Shown here piece after piece: positions 11,653 through 11,724 of a DNA stretch of 11,724 bases. Made by a program: the position numbers and the translations under genes. Each line of letters opens with the position of its first letter. The first letter of the stretch is position 1. The DNA is from PALSA-1336 sp964592725 (GTDB lineage: Bacteria; Patescibacteriota; Doudnabacteria; UBA920), in the NCBI GenBank assembly GCA_964592725.1, contig CAZQFQ010000041.1, positions 1 through 11,724 on the forward strand, given 5' to 3'. Below the pieces are notes generated by a model. It saw only the letters and a list, made by a program, of their open reading frames with translations. It searched no databases and was not told where the DNA came from.

Positions 11653-11724
11653 ATGGTAACGGACGACGACGTAAAAAATGCCGATGATGACGCCAGAGAC
11701 GCTCAGGATAACGCGCGGCAAGTC
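11653..11724 (+). CDS. Start of an acidic protein, cut by the window end
   Basis: ATG 11653 follows AAAGGA (11645-11650), a good Shine-Dalgarno 2 nt away, rather close. Only 24 residues are visible (MVTDDDVKNADDDARDAQDN, then ARQV), very rich in Asp, Ala and Arg/Lys and probably helical. The frame is open to the edge. No family can be named. Confidence 0.5.
   Translation, partial: MVTDDDVKNADDDARDAQDNARQV

Overview
The window looks like chromosome from a Candidate Phyla Radiation bacterium (Patescibacteria, Parcubacteria-like). This is inferred from gene content and style. There are several long, secreted, Ala/Ser/Thr/Asn-rich surface proteins, a small sortase, a short Patescibacteria-type pilin, YggT and membrane-anchored coiled proteins in a tight operon, mostly weak Shine-Dalgarno sites, AT-rich spacers and many short intergenic palindromes. 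No phage structural gene, transposase or CRISPR array is visible.

Layout. Bases 1-1648 (+) hold housekeeping and pilus genes: the 3' end of nusA (cut by the window edge), clpP with an intact Ser98/His123/Asp172 triad, and a prepilin with its own promoter. A terminator and a 160-bp hairpin or MITE-like element (1721-1880) separate these from a convergent membrane-anchored metallophosphoesterase (1887-2978, minus). Bases 3123-3563 hold a small GIY-YIG ORF between a broken copy of the tRNA-Glu 5' end and the intact tRNA-Glu(UUC) gene. The broken copy is split by a perfect 30-bp palindrome. Bases 3563-6341 hold a secreted modular surface protein and a probable zinc metallopeptidase (HEQAH plus EEGFAD). 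Bases 6342-7253 hold an orphan hypothetical gene with a good promoter, the strongest Shine-Dalgarno of the window and a GC-rich terminator.

Bases 7299-8031 are a large regulatory interval. On the minus strand it encodes a 59-aa (or 35-aa) Pro/Ala-rich small protein with its own terminator. It also holds several inverted repeats and a near-consensus promoter whose -10 box sits between the arms of an inverted repeat. That promoter reads into an ArsR-type regulator (8032) and probably a surface operon: a DUF3494 (ice-binding-like) membrane-anchored adhesin, an overlapping sortase, YggT, a YtxH-like membrane protein, a 30-aa membrane peptide (ATGA overlap), then a three-hairpin leader and the start of an acidic protein cut by the window end.

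How they may work together (inference): the ArsR protein represses its own promoter and so sets expression of the adhesin and its sortase. The adhesin ends in a PPQNG motif, a membrane helix and a basic tail, which looks like a divergent sorting signal for the sortase encoded immediately after it. The most interesting points are this adhesin/sortase pair, the ArsR promoter-operator, and the duplicated, palindrome-split tRNA-Glu end beside the GIY-YIG gene.
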